A stretch of 7,359 nt of DNA, taken from contig CAOMFZ010000112.1 of NCBI GenBank assembly GCA_948482415.1, positions 1-7,359 on the forward strand, in the 5' to 3' direction. Shown here in pieces: positions 7,247 to 7,359 of this stretch. Each line of letters opens with the position of its first letter. Position 1 is the first letter of the stretch. Position numbers and translations under genes: made by a program. The notes beneath the pieces are model-generated. The model searched no databases, had not been told where the DNA came from, and worked only from the letters and a program-made list of their open reading frames with translations. This DNA is from an uncultured Mailhella sp. GTDB taxonomy: Bacteria; Desulfobacterota; Desulfovibrionia; Desulfovibrionales; Desulfovibrionaceae.

Positions 7247-7342
7247 CTGTACGGCTCGTTTTCTCGCCTACAGCTAAAGCATCCGTAATGCTCATAAACT
7301 CGCAAACGGCTACCGCTCCCCCAATCCCCCTCAAAGCCCTGT

Positions 7343-7359
7343 TATGGACGTTGTCCATA
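7343..7359. repeat. 7-bp inverted repeat at the right edge
   Basis: TATGGAC (7343-7349) and GTCCATA (7353-7359) pair around GTT. The right arm ends exactly at the last base of the window, so the stem may be longer than can be seen. Confidence 0.55.

Larger units (their letters stand above)
7006..7359. other. 354-base region with no convincing gene, rich in inverted repeats
   Basis: This stretch runs from the typA stop to the window edge. No reading frame of useful length with a ribosome binding site was found. It contains at least five perfect inverted repeats with arms of 7-12 bp (listed separately), plus a sixth pair at 7161-7168 (TGCTTTAG) and 7274-7281 (CTAAAGCA) that would enclose the 12-bp repeat. 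It also carries repeated CTCGC motifs (7045, 7051, 7082, 7263, 7299). No classical rho-independent terminator (GC-rich stem plus immediate T-run) follows typA. It may be a dispersed intergenic repeat, a structured RNA, or remains of a mobile element. Confidence 0.6.

Noticed and set aside
7230..7358. Minus-strand frame of 42 codons (ATG at 7358, TAA at 7232-7230), possibly the end of a gene entering from the right
   Set aside because: Its upstream side lies outside the window, no ribosome binding site can be judged, the product matches nothing I recognise, and its end runs through the 12-bp inverted repeat.
1..7359. CRISPR array, tRNA, rRNA, transposase or phage genes
   Set aside because: No regularly spaced direct repeats, no tRNA or rRNA signatures and no matching protein motifs were seen on either strand.

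Overview
The window looks like chromosomal DNA from an AT-rich, motile, Gram-negative anaerobe. A low-GC member of the Desulfovibrionales (Desulfobacterota) is my best guess. That rests on a flagellar stator pair together with a [NiFe]-hydrogenase maturation factor, and on general gene style. No taxonomic marker is present, so the placement is an inference.

Layout. A leftward (minus-strand) cluster fills positions 1-5024. In transcription order it holds a MotA/PomA-type stator subunit (5024-4263), its MotB/PomB partner (4214-3474), an unrecognised 472-residue acidic protein (3455-2037) and hypF (2035 to the left edge, where its C-terminus is cut off). The gaps are 48, 18 and 1 bases, so the four genes are probably one operon. 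A 151-base divergent region (5025-5175) separates this cluster from a rightward typA/bipA gene (5176-7005). The last 354 bases (7006-7359) hold no convincing gene but contain many short perfect inverted repeats.

How the genes work together. MotA and MotB form the ion channel and torque generator of the flagellar motor. Several key residues sit at the same numbered positions as in the sodium-driven PomA of Vibrio, so a sodium-driven motor is suspected. The 472-residue protein lies directly behind the stator genes. Its first ~120 residues could be a degenerate PilZ-like barrel, and the rest is charged and low in complexity, so a motor-associated role is possible but unproven. HypF supplies the cyanide ligands of [NiFe]-hydrogenases and has no obvious link to the motor. 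Its start codon lies one base after the preceding stop, with no visible ribosome binding site. TypA is a ribosome-associated translational GTPase and appears to be a separate unit.

Points most worth a second look: the chain of stem-loops after typA; a motif (TTAACTAT) present three times between motA and typA, two copies forming an 11-bp inverted repeat; two candidate promoters facing each other in that gap; and the unrecognised 472-residue protein. I found no CRISPR array, tRNA, rRNA, transposase or clear defence system.
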